11,028 nt of DNA from SZUA-217 sp034658975 (GCA_034658975.1 JAYEGJ010000072.1:1-11028); one strand, 5' to 3'; positions 1 to 6,018 are shown, numbered from the stretch's first letter. Notes: a model not told the origin generated them from the letters alone. Translations and numbers: made by a program.

Positions 1-1223
1 GCAAGATGGAGACCGTCGAGACGTGGGTGATCATGGGCACCGAGGCCAGTGATGCCATTCCCGGGTCTATCGCCTACGAGGATCTGATCGAGGGGCAGCC
101 CGAGCATGGCAAGTGGCCACAGTTGGAAGAGCGCTCACCAATGATGCTGTGTTACTCGTCGGGGACGACGGGGCATCCCAAGGGTGTTGCGTACACCCAG
201 CGGTCGACATACCTCCACACCATCTCCGGGCTGGCCAATATCGCCATGGAGCCCACCGACAATGTGCTGCCGGTGGTCCCGATGTTCCATGCGTCTGCCT
301 GGGGATACCCGTTCCTGGCGGTGACCAAAGGGGCCAAGCTCACATATCCGGGCCCGGACCTGAGCCCCGAAGGACTGGTCAGGCTTTTCACCGAGGAGAA
401 GGTGACCTTCAGCGCCGGTGTACCCACGGTGTGGATGGGAATACAGCAGTACCTGACGGAGAACCCCGAAACCGACCTCTCCTCTATTCGGGCCTTTCTC
501 TGTGGTGGGTCGGCGGTACCACGGGCCATGATCGAGTGGTTCTGGACCGAGCGCGGGATCAGGATCATCCAGGGTTGGGGGATGACCGAAACCAACCCGA
601 TCGCCTCCACAGCCGTGCTCAAGCCTCACATGGAGGAGTGGGATCTTTCCGACCAACTCGACCGGATGGAGACTGCGGGGATTCCTCTGGCAGGTCTCGA
701 GGTCAAAATCGTCGACGAGCTGGGCGAAGAGCTGCCCCACGATGGCGAGGCTTTCGGCGAGCTGCTCATTCGCGGCCCCTGGATCGCCGCCGAGTACTAC
801 AAGGATGAGCGTACGGCGCAGTCTTTCGAGGACGGCTGGCTGAAGACCGGCGATGTCTGCAAGATCACGCCCGAGGGTTACATCCGCATCACCGATCGCG
901 CCAAGGACGTCATCAAGTCGGGAGGGGAGTGGATCTCCTCGCTCGACCTGGAGAACACGCTGATGGCCCATGCGGAAGTGGCCGAGGCCACCGTGGTCGG
1001 GCTGAAACACGTCAAGTGGCAGGAGCGTCCCGTCGCCTTCGTGGTCCGGGCACCCGGCTCCGAGGTGACAGAAGAAGCACTCGACGAGTACCTCGTCGAC
1101 AAAGTCGCCAAGTGGTGGGTGCCGGACAAGATCGTCTTCATCGACGAGATTCCCAAGACGGGCACCGGCAAGTTCGACAAGAAGGTGGTTCGCGACCAGT
1201 ACAGCGACCTGTTGATGGACTAG
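1..1223 (+). CDS. Acyl-CoA synthetase (AMP-forming fatty acid--CoA ligase), 5' end outside the window
   Basis: Adenylate-forming enzyme that activates a carboxylic acid with ATP to an acyl-adenylate and transfers it to CoA in the cytoplasm; the motif set fits the medium/long-chain fatty acid branch (FadD/AlkK-like). The frame is open to the left edge, so the ATG at 6 is probably internal. Counting from that Met, the P-loop YSSGTTGHPKG is at 50-60, GWGMTE at 190-195, TGD at 281-283, the hinge DRAKDVIKSGGEW at 297-309, and the C-terminal PKTGTGK with the catalytic lysine near 389. The C-terminal subdomain is complete and ends in TAG. Family members are about 540 aa, so roughly 130-140 N-terminal residues lie upstream. 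The chain-length preference cannot be read from the sequence. A large hairpin follows 3 nt after the stop. Confidence 0.93.
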   Translation, partial: KMETVETWVIMGTEASDAIPGSIAYEDLIEGQPEHGKWPQLEERSPMMLCYSSGTTGHPKGVAYTQRSTYLHTISGLANIAMEPTDNVLPVVPMFHASAWGYPFLAVTKGAKLTYPGPDLSPEGLVRLFTEEKVTFSAGVPTVWMGIQQYLTENPETDLSSIRAFLCGGSAVPRAMIEWFWTERGIRIIQGWGMTETNPIASTAVLKPHMEEWDLSDQLDRMETAGIPLAGLEVKIVDELGEELPHDGEAFGELLIRGPWIAAEYYKDERTAQSFEDGWLKTGDVCKITPEGYIRITDRAKDVIKSGGEWISSLDLENTLMAHAEVAEATVVGLKHVKWQERPVAFVVRAPGSEVTEEALDEYLVDKVAKWWVPDKIVFIDEIPKTGTGKFDKKVVRDQYSDLLMD

Positions 1224-1225
1224 GC

Positions 1226-1276
1226 CGTTCTGTGAGGATTAGTGGCGCGTCACGCGCGGTAGATCTTCACAGAACG
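1226..1276 (+). terminator. Long two-part hairpin after the acyl-CoA synthetase gene
   Basis: The outer arms 1226-1239 (CGTTCTGTGAGGAT) and 1263-1276 (ATCTTCACAGAACG) pair over 14 positions with one G-U. Inside, GCGCG at 1245-1249 pairs with CGCGC at 1253-1257 around a 3-nt loop, separated from the outer stem by a 5x5 internal loop. There is no T-run afterwards, so it is not a canonical intrinsic terminator. It could act as a U-less terminator or 3'-end stabiliser, or be a dispersed palindromic repeat. Its place directly after a stop codon favours a transcript-end role (inference). Confidence 0.55.
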
Positions 1277-1324
1277 ACTAGACCGGGTCAGCCCTCTTTC
1301 CCAGGTGCGGACGCGATTCTTTCC

Positions 1325-1390
1325 CTGACGATGTGCTCTTGGTGGGTGTAATAGGGTTGTGGAAGGAACTTCTGCCGCAAGGGTTGGTCG
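1325..1390 (+). promoter_or_regulatory. Candidate promoter(s) of the ECF sigma operon
   Basis: Two overlapping candidates are visible. One is ECF-like: GGAAC at 1365-1369, 17 nt, then GTCG at 1387-1390, which would start transcription at or next to the ATG at 1398 and suggests autoregulation. The other is housekeeping-like: CTGACG at 1325-1330, 18 nt, then TAATAG at 1349-1354. Both are short matches in a GC-rich background, so this is suggestive only. Confidence 0.3.
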
Positions 1391-1397
1391 ATAGCTG

Positions 1398-1940
1398 ATG
1401 AGCGACGCTCGTTTCGCGGAGGTCTACAAGGCTTATCACTGGCATGTCTACGCCTACTGTCTCCGTCGCACGAGTCGTGAGATGGTCGATGATGCTGTGG
1501 CGGACACGTTTCTCACCGCTTGGCGCAAAGTCGACGACCTTCCCGCCGGTGCCGACGTGCTGCCGTGGCTCTACAGCGTTGCCTATCGGGTGCTGGGGCG
1601 TCAGTGGAGGAGCGTTTCGCGTCGAAAGAAACTCGCTGAGAAGCTGGCTGGCGCAGGAATGGAGTATGTGATTCCACCCGAGATGTTTGTTGTTTCAGAC
1701 CATGAGAACCAACAGGTGGCCAGAGCTGTTTCCCGACTCAAGATCGGCGACCGGGAGATCCTCCGACTTGCTGTCTGGGAAGACCTGGATCGACCACAGA
1801 TCGCAATGGCGTTGGGCATAAGCACCGATGCAGTCAGGCAGAGGCTCCATGAGGCTCGTAAACGTCTCGCCTCCGAGTATGAACGTCTAGAACGCAACCG
1901 AATCCCATCCCCCGCCGCTGAGAGAGGAGGTACATGGTGA
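1398..1940 (+). CDS. ECF-type RNA polymerase sigma factor (sigma-70 family, group 4)
   Basis: A 180-aa sigma factor with only the two core domains. Sigma region 2 is at about residues 6-72, including DAVADTFLTAWRKVDDLP, the core-binding and -10 recognition part. Region 4 is at about 102-160, with the -35-reading helix-turn-helix in EDLDRPQIAMALGISTDAVRQRL. It would direct RNA polymerase to a small stress or envelope regulon. The ATG at 1398 has only a weak purine stretch (AAGGG at 1379-1383), and an ECF-like promoter may make the message leaderless. The last codons overlap the start of the next gene, a single-pass membrane protein, which is the usual layout for an ECF sigma and its membrane partner. 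Nothing in the sequence identifies the signal. No extended C-terminal SnoaL-like domain is present. Confidence 0.9.
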   Translation: MSDARFAEVYKAYHWHVYAYCLRRTSREMVDDAVADTFLTAWRKVDDLPAGADVLPWLYSVAYRVLGRQWRSVSRRKKLAEKLAGAGMEYVIPPEMFVVSDHENQQVARAVSRLKIGDREILRLAVWEDLDRPQIAMALGISTDAVRQRLHEARKRLASEYERLERNRIPSPAAERGGTW

Positions 1941-2824
1941 AGACAGAAGACCGTCTCATGGCGATGTACGCCGACGCCAACCCAATAACTCTTGATGACC
2001 TGCTCGCCGTGGTCGAAGCTGACCAAGCCGACCACACCGCCGTTCCAGCAGGCACCGGAAGCACCGATTCTCATACGGGGAGACCTGAACAGACCGGAAG
2101 GAGATGGTCGGCTACGAGGTGGCTTGTCGCAGCCGCAACAGTGGGCGTAGTCGGAGTGGCCTTCATTCTGTTGACTCGGGAACCTGCGCCGACTGCTGCT
2201 TTACCGTCAACCATCATCGAGAACCTCGACGAGTGGCTGCTGATACCCCTCCTTGACAACGAGGAGGCGTATCGGACCCCAGAAGGTCGAGTTGGCGATG
2301 CCAGACCGGGAACCTACCGGACTCGGTATTTCGTCGCCGGGTTCAGCTTCACAGTTCCGAACGACTGGGAGAACCTTGATACGGCGAGTGTCGCGTTCAT
2401 TAACCCGAAACCGCCCACGGGCGATTGGACTGAACCTTTTGACGCCATCTTTTTTGTGCACCAAGGCGACGTGCCACCCGACGACGACGTTGACGCTTTT
2501 ATCGAGAGGTTTCTGGAAGACAACGTGGGCATCGAAGCAACCGAGCCCGTCGATGTTGTCATCGGCTGGGCACCAGGAAAGACAATCGAAATATCAGCCG
2601 TGGACCAACCAGTCACTATCGAGAGTCTCGGCAGCAGCAACGGGTCCAACGACGGCGATGGCAACGGCCTAACTGTCTCCCCCGGGGAGGTCATACCCAT
2701 CCACATCATCCGTGTCGGATACGAAACCATCCTCATATACGCAACTCCCGCAGCCAGCGGGAACGCCTTCTACGACGACGCCCAGTCGGTTCTCGACTCC
2801 ATCGTATGGAGAGACCTCAACTAG
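1934..2824 (+). CDS. Single-pass membrane protein, probable partner (anti-sigma-like) of the ECF sigma factor
   Basis: A 296-aa protein with a cytoplasmic N-terminus of about 60 residues (MYADANPITLDDLL near 11-24), one membrane helix at about 63-81 (WLVAAATVGVVGVAFILL) preceded by Arg, and about 215 extracytoplasmic residues. The outer part contains a FSFTVPNDWENL segment (138-149), a Gly/Ser/Asn/Asp-rich linker (234-245) and an alpha/beta-looking C-terminus. The N-terminal part lacks the His-Cys-Cys zinc motif of ZAS anti-sigma factors. The anti-sigma role is inferred from overlap with the sigma gene and topology. AGGAGG at 1925-1930 lies only 3 nt from the ATG at 1934 but 6 nt from a GTG at 1937. 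Starting at 1937 would give a GTGA 4-nt overlap with the sigma stop, so 1937 may be the true start. Confidence 0.7.
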   Translation: MVKTEDRLMAMYADANPITLDDLLAVVEADQADHTAVPAGTGSTDSHTGRPEQTGRRWSATRWLVAAATVGVVGVAFILLTREPAPTAALPSTIIENLDEWLLIPLLDNEEAYRTPEGRVGDARPGTYRTRYFVAGFSFTVPNDWENLDTASVAFINPKPPTGDWTEPFDAIFFVHQGDVPPDDDVDAFIERFLEDNVGIEATEPVDVVIGWAPGKTIEISAVDQPVTIESLGSSNGSNDGDGNGLTVSPGEVIPIHIIRVGYETILIYATPAASGNAFYDDAQSVLDSIVWRDLN

Positions 2825-2884
2825 CCCCCTCGGCACAGCGACTTGTTGATCGATTAGGGCGTGTGTCGTCAGAAGCCTCCTTGA

Positions 2885-2890
2885 TAGGTT
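2885..2890 (+). promoter_or_regulatory. -10 box (TAGGTT) of a probable leaderless promoter
   Basis: TANNNT hexamer 7 nt before the GTG at 2898, with no Shine-Dalgarno between them. Transcription would begin at or next to the start codon. No clear -35 is visible 17 nt upstream. Confidence 0.45.
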
Positions 2891-2897
2891 TCCTCCT

Positions 2898-3344
2898 GTG
2901 AGCCAACTCGAGGCCCGAGAACTAATACGGCAGATTGCGAATGACCTTCGTCGCGCCGATGCTTCGAGCCTTCTGGACCTCATGATTCGGGTAACCGGCG
3001 AGGAACCGGAGGTGTGGAATGGAAACACCATTGGGTTCGGTCGGTACCACTACCGATACGCGTCAGGCCAGGAAGGCGACTTCTTCAAGGTCGGCTTCGC
3101 GCCGAGAGACCAGAACATCACCCTCTACATCATGTCGGGCCTTCGGGGTTTCGAAGACATCCTCGAACGCCTCGGACCCCACCGGGCGGCGAAATCCACC
3201 GTCAAGATCACCAATCTCGCCGACATAGCCAAAGACGCTCTCGACGATCTGATCGAGGAGTGCGTACGGCATGTCGATCAGGTCGAGAAGTCATTGGGTG
3301 CCCTCCCACGGATGAGTGACATTCCACCGCGTACGCCTAGGTGA
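2898..3344 (+). CDS. DUF1801 (YdhG-like) domain protein
   Basis: A 148-aa soluble protein. The central segment IGFGRYHYRYASGQEGDF (about 44-61) followed by VGFAPRDQNITLYIM (about 64-78) matches the conserved core of the DUF1801/YdhG family, and the C-terminus has helical LADIAKDALDDLIEECVRHVD. The family is widespread in bacteria and its biochemical role is not established. The start is GTG at 2898; no SD precedes it, and a TAGGTT -10 box 7 nt upstream suggests leaderless translation. It lies 73 nt after the sigma partner gene and probably has its own promoter. The TGA at 3342-3344 sits 4 nt before the edge of a duplicated hydrolase fragment, so the duplication breakpoint is right behind this gene. 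Confidence 0.8.
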   Translation: MSQLEARELIRQIANDLRRADASSLLDLMIRVTGEEPEVWNGNTIGFGRYHYRYASGQEGDFFKVGFAPRDQNITLYIMSGLRGFEDILERLGPHRAAKSTVKITNLADIAKDALDDLIEECVRHVDQVEKSLGALPRMSDIPPRTPR

Positions 3345-3465
3345 GTTCGGCAGTTGCCTTCTCGGACAGATGCCGATCCAGGAATGCGGTGATTTGAGGC
3401 ACGTAGGGCAGGAAAGGATCCAGATCACCGTGGCCTCCGCCCTCGACGATGAGGGGCTCGGCGTC
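3337..3465 (-). pseudogene. Orphan C-terminal fragment of the alpha/beta hydrolase
   Basis: Read on the minus strand, this encodes about 42 codons, DAEPLIVEGGGHGDLDPFLP then YVPQITAFLDRHLSEKATA, ending ELT-stop. It is the same as the last 39 residues of the intact hydrolase at 4322-5182 except for five substitutions. It has the catalytic-His region (GGGH) but no nucleophile, oxyanion segment or start, so it cannot be a working hydrolase. Six of the seven base differences from the intact gene change amino acids, as expected of unconstrained DNA. The TAG at 3337-3339 lies inside the end of the convergent DUF1801 gene. Confidence 0.8.
3349..3465. repeat. Direct repeat, copy 1 (hydrolase 3' end)
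   Basis: 117 bases align without gaps to 4328-4444 (offset 979) with 7 mismatches, about 94% identity. Similarity stops abruptly at 3348 on the left. On the right it becomes patchy after 3465, although a short CCTGAC match continues with a 6-base gap. Confidence 0.9.
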
Positions 3466-3470
3466 GAAAG

Positions 3471-4070
3471 TCAGGCGCCTCTCCGCTGTTCGATCCTGCT
3501 GATGGCGACTTCGAGCTTCCGATTCTCGGGTTCCGTTGCGAGGGCACGTGAGAGCCACCGGATGGCGTCGCCGTTGCCGACTCTGCCCAGGGCCACGACC
3601 GTCGCTTCACGAACCCTGCGGTGTTCATCGCCAAGGCCACGCACCAACTCCCCGGTGAGTCCTTCAGCACCAAGTCGTCCAAGACTCTGAATGCACGTCA
3701 TTCGTACACGCCAATGCTCATCCGAGATCCCGTTGACGAGCGGCCCAACAGCATCCAGGTCTCCGAGGTATGCCATTGATCTCGCCGCCCACACCCTCGG
3801 CCAGTAGGCGAGCCTCCCACCGGCCCCATCTGCCATCAGCCGCCTGGCATGCCCATTGCCGATGTCCAAAAGCACCGCACGGCTGTCTGATCAGACCAGC
3901 TCTTCGGCTTTGAACTCACCGGCCAACAGCTCGACCAGAGCGACCAGCGCCCTGCTATGCCCCAGGCGGGCAGCAAGCGCTCTGGTCCCGATGTCAGGAC
4001 TCCACGCCACACGCCGAAGCTACACCAGGCCCCTCGAGCCAGGGCGGACGCTTCGTGGGACAGATCCTCT
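3471..4070 (-). pseudogene. Disrupted HEAT-repeat protein gene
   Basis: The downstream part (GTG at 3873-3875 to TGA at 3471-3473, 134 codons) has two to three HEAT-type helical pairs, for example GPLVNGISDEHWRVRMTCIQ, SLGRLGAEGLTGELVRGLGD and EHRRVREATVVALGRVGNGD; such repeats form protein-binding solenoids. Upstream in the same frame, 42 codons (3894-4019) are also HEAT-like (GTRALAARLGHSRALVALVE), but TGA at 3891-3893 separates the two parts and TAG at 4020-4022 closes the upper end. Further up, LEDLSHEASALARGAW is open in a different frame, hinting at a frameshift near 4020-4035. No good start with an SD was found. The 134-codon part could still be expressed from the GTG or from an ATG at codon 15, but I favour a decaying gene. 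The in-frame TGA could also be a sequencing error. Confidence 0.6.
3885..3896. repeat. 12-bp perfect palindrome GTCTGATCAGAC
   Basis: Perfect inverted repeat that contains the in-frame TGA interrupting the HEAT-repeat frame. It may be chance or a binding site; no second copy was noticed in the window. Confidence 0.5.
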
Positions 4071-4076
4071 AGAGGT

Positions 4077-4259
4077 CTAAGGACAAGGTCCCGGCGCTTC
4101 GCATGGCGTCGAGACGTTGTAGAAGGTTTCGGCGACGGGGGACGGGACGAGGTTGTAGGCGATGAGGAAGACGGCGACGAGGAGAGCCGCGAGGAGAAGG
4201 ATTCCGCGCGCTTTCTGTAGCGGGGTGAGTTCCTCGTCGGCCTGGTGTTCGTCTGGCAT
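4077..4259 (-). CDS. Small single-pass membrane protein (60 aa), function unknown
   Basis: The ATG at 4257-4259 opens a 60-aa frame: an acidic N-terminus (MPDEHQADEELTPLQKARG), one strong hydrophobic helix at about 20-36 (ILLLAALLVAVFLIAYN), and a short tail with two cysteines, C53 and C59, that could be extracytoplasmic. A weak SD (AGGGA) lies about 8 nt before the ATG. It sits 62 nt downstream of the hydrolase on the same strand and may be co-transcribed with it. The clean topology argues for a real gene, although it borders the decayed region. I do not recognise the family. Confidence 0.55.
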   Translation of the reverse strand: MPDEHQADEELTPLQKARGILLLAALLVAVFLIAYNLVPSPVAETFYNVSTPCEAPGPCP

Positions 4260-4321
4260 CTCGGGTCCCTATCGGCGGCGAGCGCCATTCTCTGGAGGTC
4301 TTCCCGCCGGTGGCCAGAGCA

Positions 4322-5182
4322 CTAGATGGCAGTTGCCTTCTCAGACAGATGCCGATCCAGGAATGCGGTGATTCGAGGCACGTAGGGCAGGAAAGGCCCC
4401 AGATCACTGTGGCCTCCGCCCTCGACGATGATGGTCTCGGCGTCAGGCCGGGCCTTCGACAACTCCTGAAGACTGCTTATCGGCACCACCCGATCTGAGT
4501 CCCCGTGCACCAGCATGATCGGAGCGGTAACCGACGTGATGGTGTGGCGTGGTGCGATCTCATCGAACTGGAATCCGATCAGACGTTGGATGTAGCCGAG
4601 AAGGGCGTTGAGCAGGGGAGCGGGAAGCCGGCTCATTTGCTCACGCATCATCTCGCCGGGATGGGCAAAGGAGGCGACCGATACCACTGCGGACAGCCGC
4701 TCGTCTCGCGATGCGCTGAGGATGGCTGCTCCGGCACCCACCGAGTGGCCGACAACGCCGATTGACGTCACGTCGTCGTGGTCACCTAGCCACGCCGCGG
4801 CGACATCGAGATCCTCGGCGAACCGGGGCATCGACATGAAACGATCGTGCTCGGAGAATCCGTGGTTGCGGGCATCGAGAAACAGGGTGTGGAACCCGGC
4901 CGCGTGGAGAGGCGGCGCCAATGGGAGCATGAGGGCTGCATTGCCGCCCCAGCCATGAAGGACCACCACCGCCGGGCCAGGTTCGGCGGCGGGGATGTAC
5001 CAACCATGGAGTTTCGTGCCATTGACGCTCCTAAGCCATACCTGTTGCTCCGGCAGCCCAAGGTCGGCCGGCGTCTGCTCGGTGGCCCGCTGAGGCGGAG
5101 CGAACAGACGCAGGAGAAGTCGCGGGATCGCCGAGACGATTCCCACGAGGATCAGCGGCGGTAGCCAGAGCCATCGTTTCAT
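4322..5182 (-). CDS. Membrane-anchored alpha/beta hydrolase
   Basis: A 286-aa serine hydrolase. An N-terminal hydrophobic segment (MKRWLWLPPLILVGIVSAIP) looks like an uncleaved signal anchor that would place the catalytic domain at or outside the membrane. The fold landmarks are in order: oxyanion loop HGWGG (76-80), LDARNHGFSE (102-111), nucleophile elbow GHSVGAG with Ser147, acid loop HGDSDRVVP with Asp230, and catalytic His258 in GGGHSD. This is the general esterase/lipase-like (BAAT/prolyl-oligopeptidase-type) arrangement; the substrate cannot be told. The ATG at 5180-5182 has no SD but has TACGAT 6 nt upstream, suggesting a leaderless transcript. It diverges from the cupredoxin gene at 5322. 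Its last 117 bases are duplicated at 3349-3465. Confidence 0.88.
   Translation of the reverse strand: MKRWLWLPPLILVGIVSAIPRLLLRLFAPPQRATEQTPADLGLPEQQVWLRSVNGTKLHGWYIPAAEPGPAVVVLHGWGGNAALMLPLAPPLHAAGFHTLFLDARNHGFSEHDRFMSMPRFAEDLDVAAAWLGDHDDVTSIGVVGHSVGAGAAILSASRDERLSAVVSVASFAHPGEMMREQMSRLPAPLLNALLGYIQRLIGFQFDEIAPRHTITSVTAPIMLVHGDSDRVVPISSLQELSKARPDAETIIVEGGGHSDLGPFLPYVPRITAFLDRHLSEKATAI
4328..4444. repeat. Direct repeat, copy 2 (within the intact hydrolase gene)
   Basis: Partner of 3349-3465, same orientation, 7 mismatches in 117 bases. This copy is in the intact reading frame and is probably the parental one. Confidence 0.9.
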
Positions 5183-5188
5183 CGGGGC

Positions 5189-5194
5189 ATCGTA
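5189..5194 (-). promoter_or_regulatory. -10 box (TACGAT) of a probable leaderless promoter for the hydrolase
   Basis: Minus-strand TANNNT hexamer 6 nt before the ATG at 5182, with no Shine-Dalgarno. A weak TTGCGG sits 19 nt further upstream as a possible -35. Confidence 0.45.
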
Positions 5195-5264
5195 AGAGAG
5201 GTCGCGTTGGGAACCGCAACTTCCGAACGTCAGAAGTAGGCCTCCTATTCGAACTGTGTCTGTT

Positions 5265-5270
5265 TAGGGT
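5265..5270 (+). promoter_or_regulatory. Candidate -10 box (TAGGGT) for the cupredoxin gene
   Basis: TANNNT hexamer about 50 nt before the TTG start, giving a leader of about 45 nt that contains the Shine-Dalgarno. No convincing -35 and no MerR-type dyad is seen here, unlike at 5944-5975. Confidence 0.3.
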
Positions 5271-5321
5271 CTGATCGACACCCCTTTCGCAAACGTAACA
5301 CTTCCAACAAGGAGAGAGGCA

Positions 5322-5936
5322 TTGTCCAGCAGAAGACGCATGACGCTATTCACAGTATTCGCGGCAATGGCCTTGATCCTCGCATCGTGTGGCGGGGGAG
5401 AGTCGGTCCCAACAGCCACTACGGCCGACGCCGCCGAGTCCTCGGAGGTGGTCACGACCACGACCGAGTCCGTCGAAGAAGACCACGAACATGAGGAAGA
5501 GACCGACCCCAAAGAGGGCGATCACGAGGAGGAGCGCGACAGCACGGAGACGACCGTGGCTTCAGACGTCGACGCCGTAATCGAAGTTGTGATGAATGAG
5601 TTCACCTTCGAGCCCGGCTCGATCGAGGTTCACGCCGGCCAGACAGTTCTATTCCGGGTGACGAACGAAGGAGCGATCGAGCACGAGTTTCGGCTGTCGA
5701 ATGTCCACCGGGTCGAGGAGCACCTGGCTTCCGGCCACGAAGATCACGGGGATGAAGGCGACGGCGACCACCATGACGAGGGCGGCGACGTCTTGATCCT
5801 GTTGGGTCCCGGGGAAACCGGAGAGATGACGCTCACGTTCCCCGACGACGCAACGCTCTACACCGCCGTCGTGTGCCTTCTCCCTGGTCACTACGAGGCC
5901 GGCATGTTCGGCGAGATCGAGTACGGCGACGCATAA
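5322..5936 (+). CDS. Cupredoxin-domain lipoprotein with His/Asp/Glu-rich segments
   Basis: A 204-aa exported protein. After RRR and a hydrophobic stretch, ILASC puts the lipidated cysteine at 23, so the mature protein should be tethered to the outer face of the membrane. A Thr/Ser/Glu linker follows, then an acidic His-containing segment (about 54-72). The cupredoxin fold begins near 87, with NEFTFEPGSIEVHAGQTV typical of the family. Type 1 copper ligands are recognisable: His121 (IEHEF), Cys185, His190 and Met195 in VVCLLPGHYEAGM. A second loop (134-154) rich in His, Asp, Glu and Gly interrupts the domain and could bind extra metal. The role is copper binding or electron transfer outside the cell (inference). 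The start is TTG at 5322, with GGAGAG at 5311-5316; an in-frame ATG at 5340 would shorten the positive N-terminus and has no SD. Copper efflux genes follow directly. Confidence 0.85.
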   Translation: MSSRRRMTLFTVFAAMALILASCGGGESVPTATTADAAESSEVVTTTTESVEEDHEHEEETDPKEGDHEEERDSTETTVASDVDAVIEVVMNEFTFEPGSIEVHAGQTVLFRVTNEGAIEHEFRLSNVHRVEEHLASGHEDHGDEGDGDHHDEGGDVLILLGPGETGEMTLTFPDDATLYTAVVCLLPGHYEAGMFGEIEYGDA

Positions 5937-5943
5937 CACCCCC

Positions 5944-5975
5944 TTGACATTCCAGTCAACTGGAAGGTGTATATA
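5944..5975 (+). promoter_or_regulatory. Metal-responsive promoter with CueR/MerR-type operator
   Basis: The -35 is TTGACA at 5944-5949 and the -10 is TATATA at 5970-5975, separated by 20 nt, longer than the usual 17 and typical of promoters remodelled by MerR-family activators. The spacer carries the dyad ACATTCCAGT (5947-5956), CA, ACTGGAAGGT (5959-5968), matching at 9 of 10 arm positions. Its CCTTCC/GGAAGG core is like the known CueR operator at E. coli copA. The downstream genes encode a SHOCT protein, CopB ATPase and cytochrome, which fits copper or silver induction. No MerR gene is in the window. Confidence 0.75.
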
Positions 5976-5999
5976 GGACACTGTCGGGGCAGTACACCT
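5965..5999. repeat. Inverted repeat overlapping the -10 and start region
   Basis: AGGTGTA (5965-5971) and TACACCT (5993-5999) form a perfect 7-bp inverted repeat spaced 21 nt apart, with ACTG/CAGT nested inside. It spans the -10 box and the expected transcription start, where a repressor could bind. It may also be chance. Confidence 0.4.
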
Positions 6000-6018
6000 A
6001 CTCATCGAGGTTTCGGCA

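Noticed and set aside
135..1010. 291-codon minus-strand frame opposite the acyl-CoA synthetase
   Set aside because: It is antisense to a strongly conserved enzyme frame with all expected motifs, and its own translation shows no domain features; typical GC-rich shadow.
4063..4075. GATCCTCTAGAGG, resembling part of a cloning-vector polylinker
   Set aside because: Only about 12 bases match and the flanks do not continue as vector; it is better explained as a chance 10-bp palindrome at the end of the small membrane gene.
4161..4200. Purine-rich GA-repeat-like stretch on the plus strand
   Set aside because: It is the complement of Leu/Ala/Val codons for the membrane helix of the 60-aa protein, not a repeat.
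5233..5250. Imperfect dyad GAAGTAGG/CCTATTC upstream of the cupredoxin gene as a second metal operator
   Set aside because: The arms need a one-base bulge, they are not centred between good -35 and -10 boxes, and they do not resemble the 5947-5968 operator.
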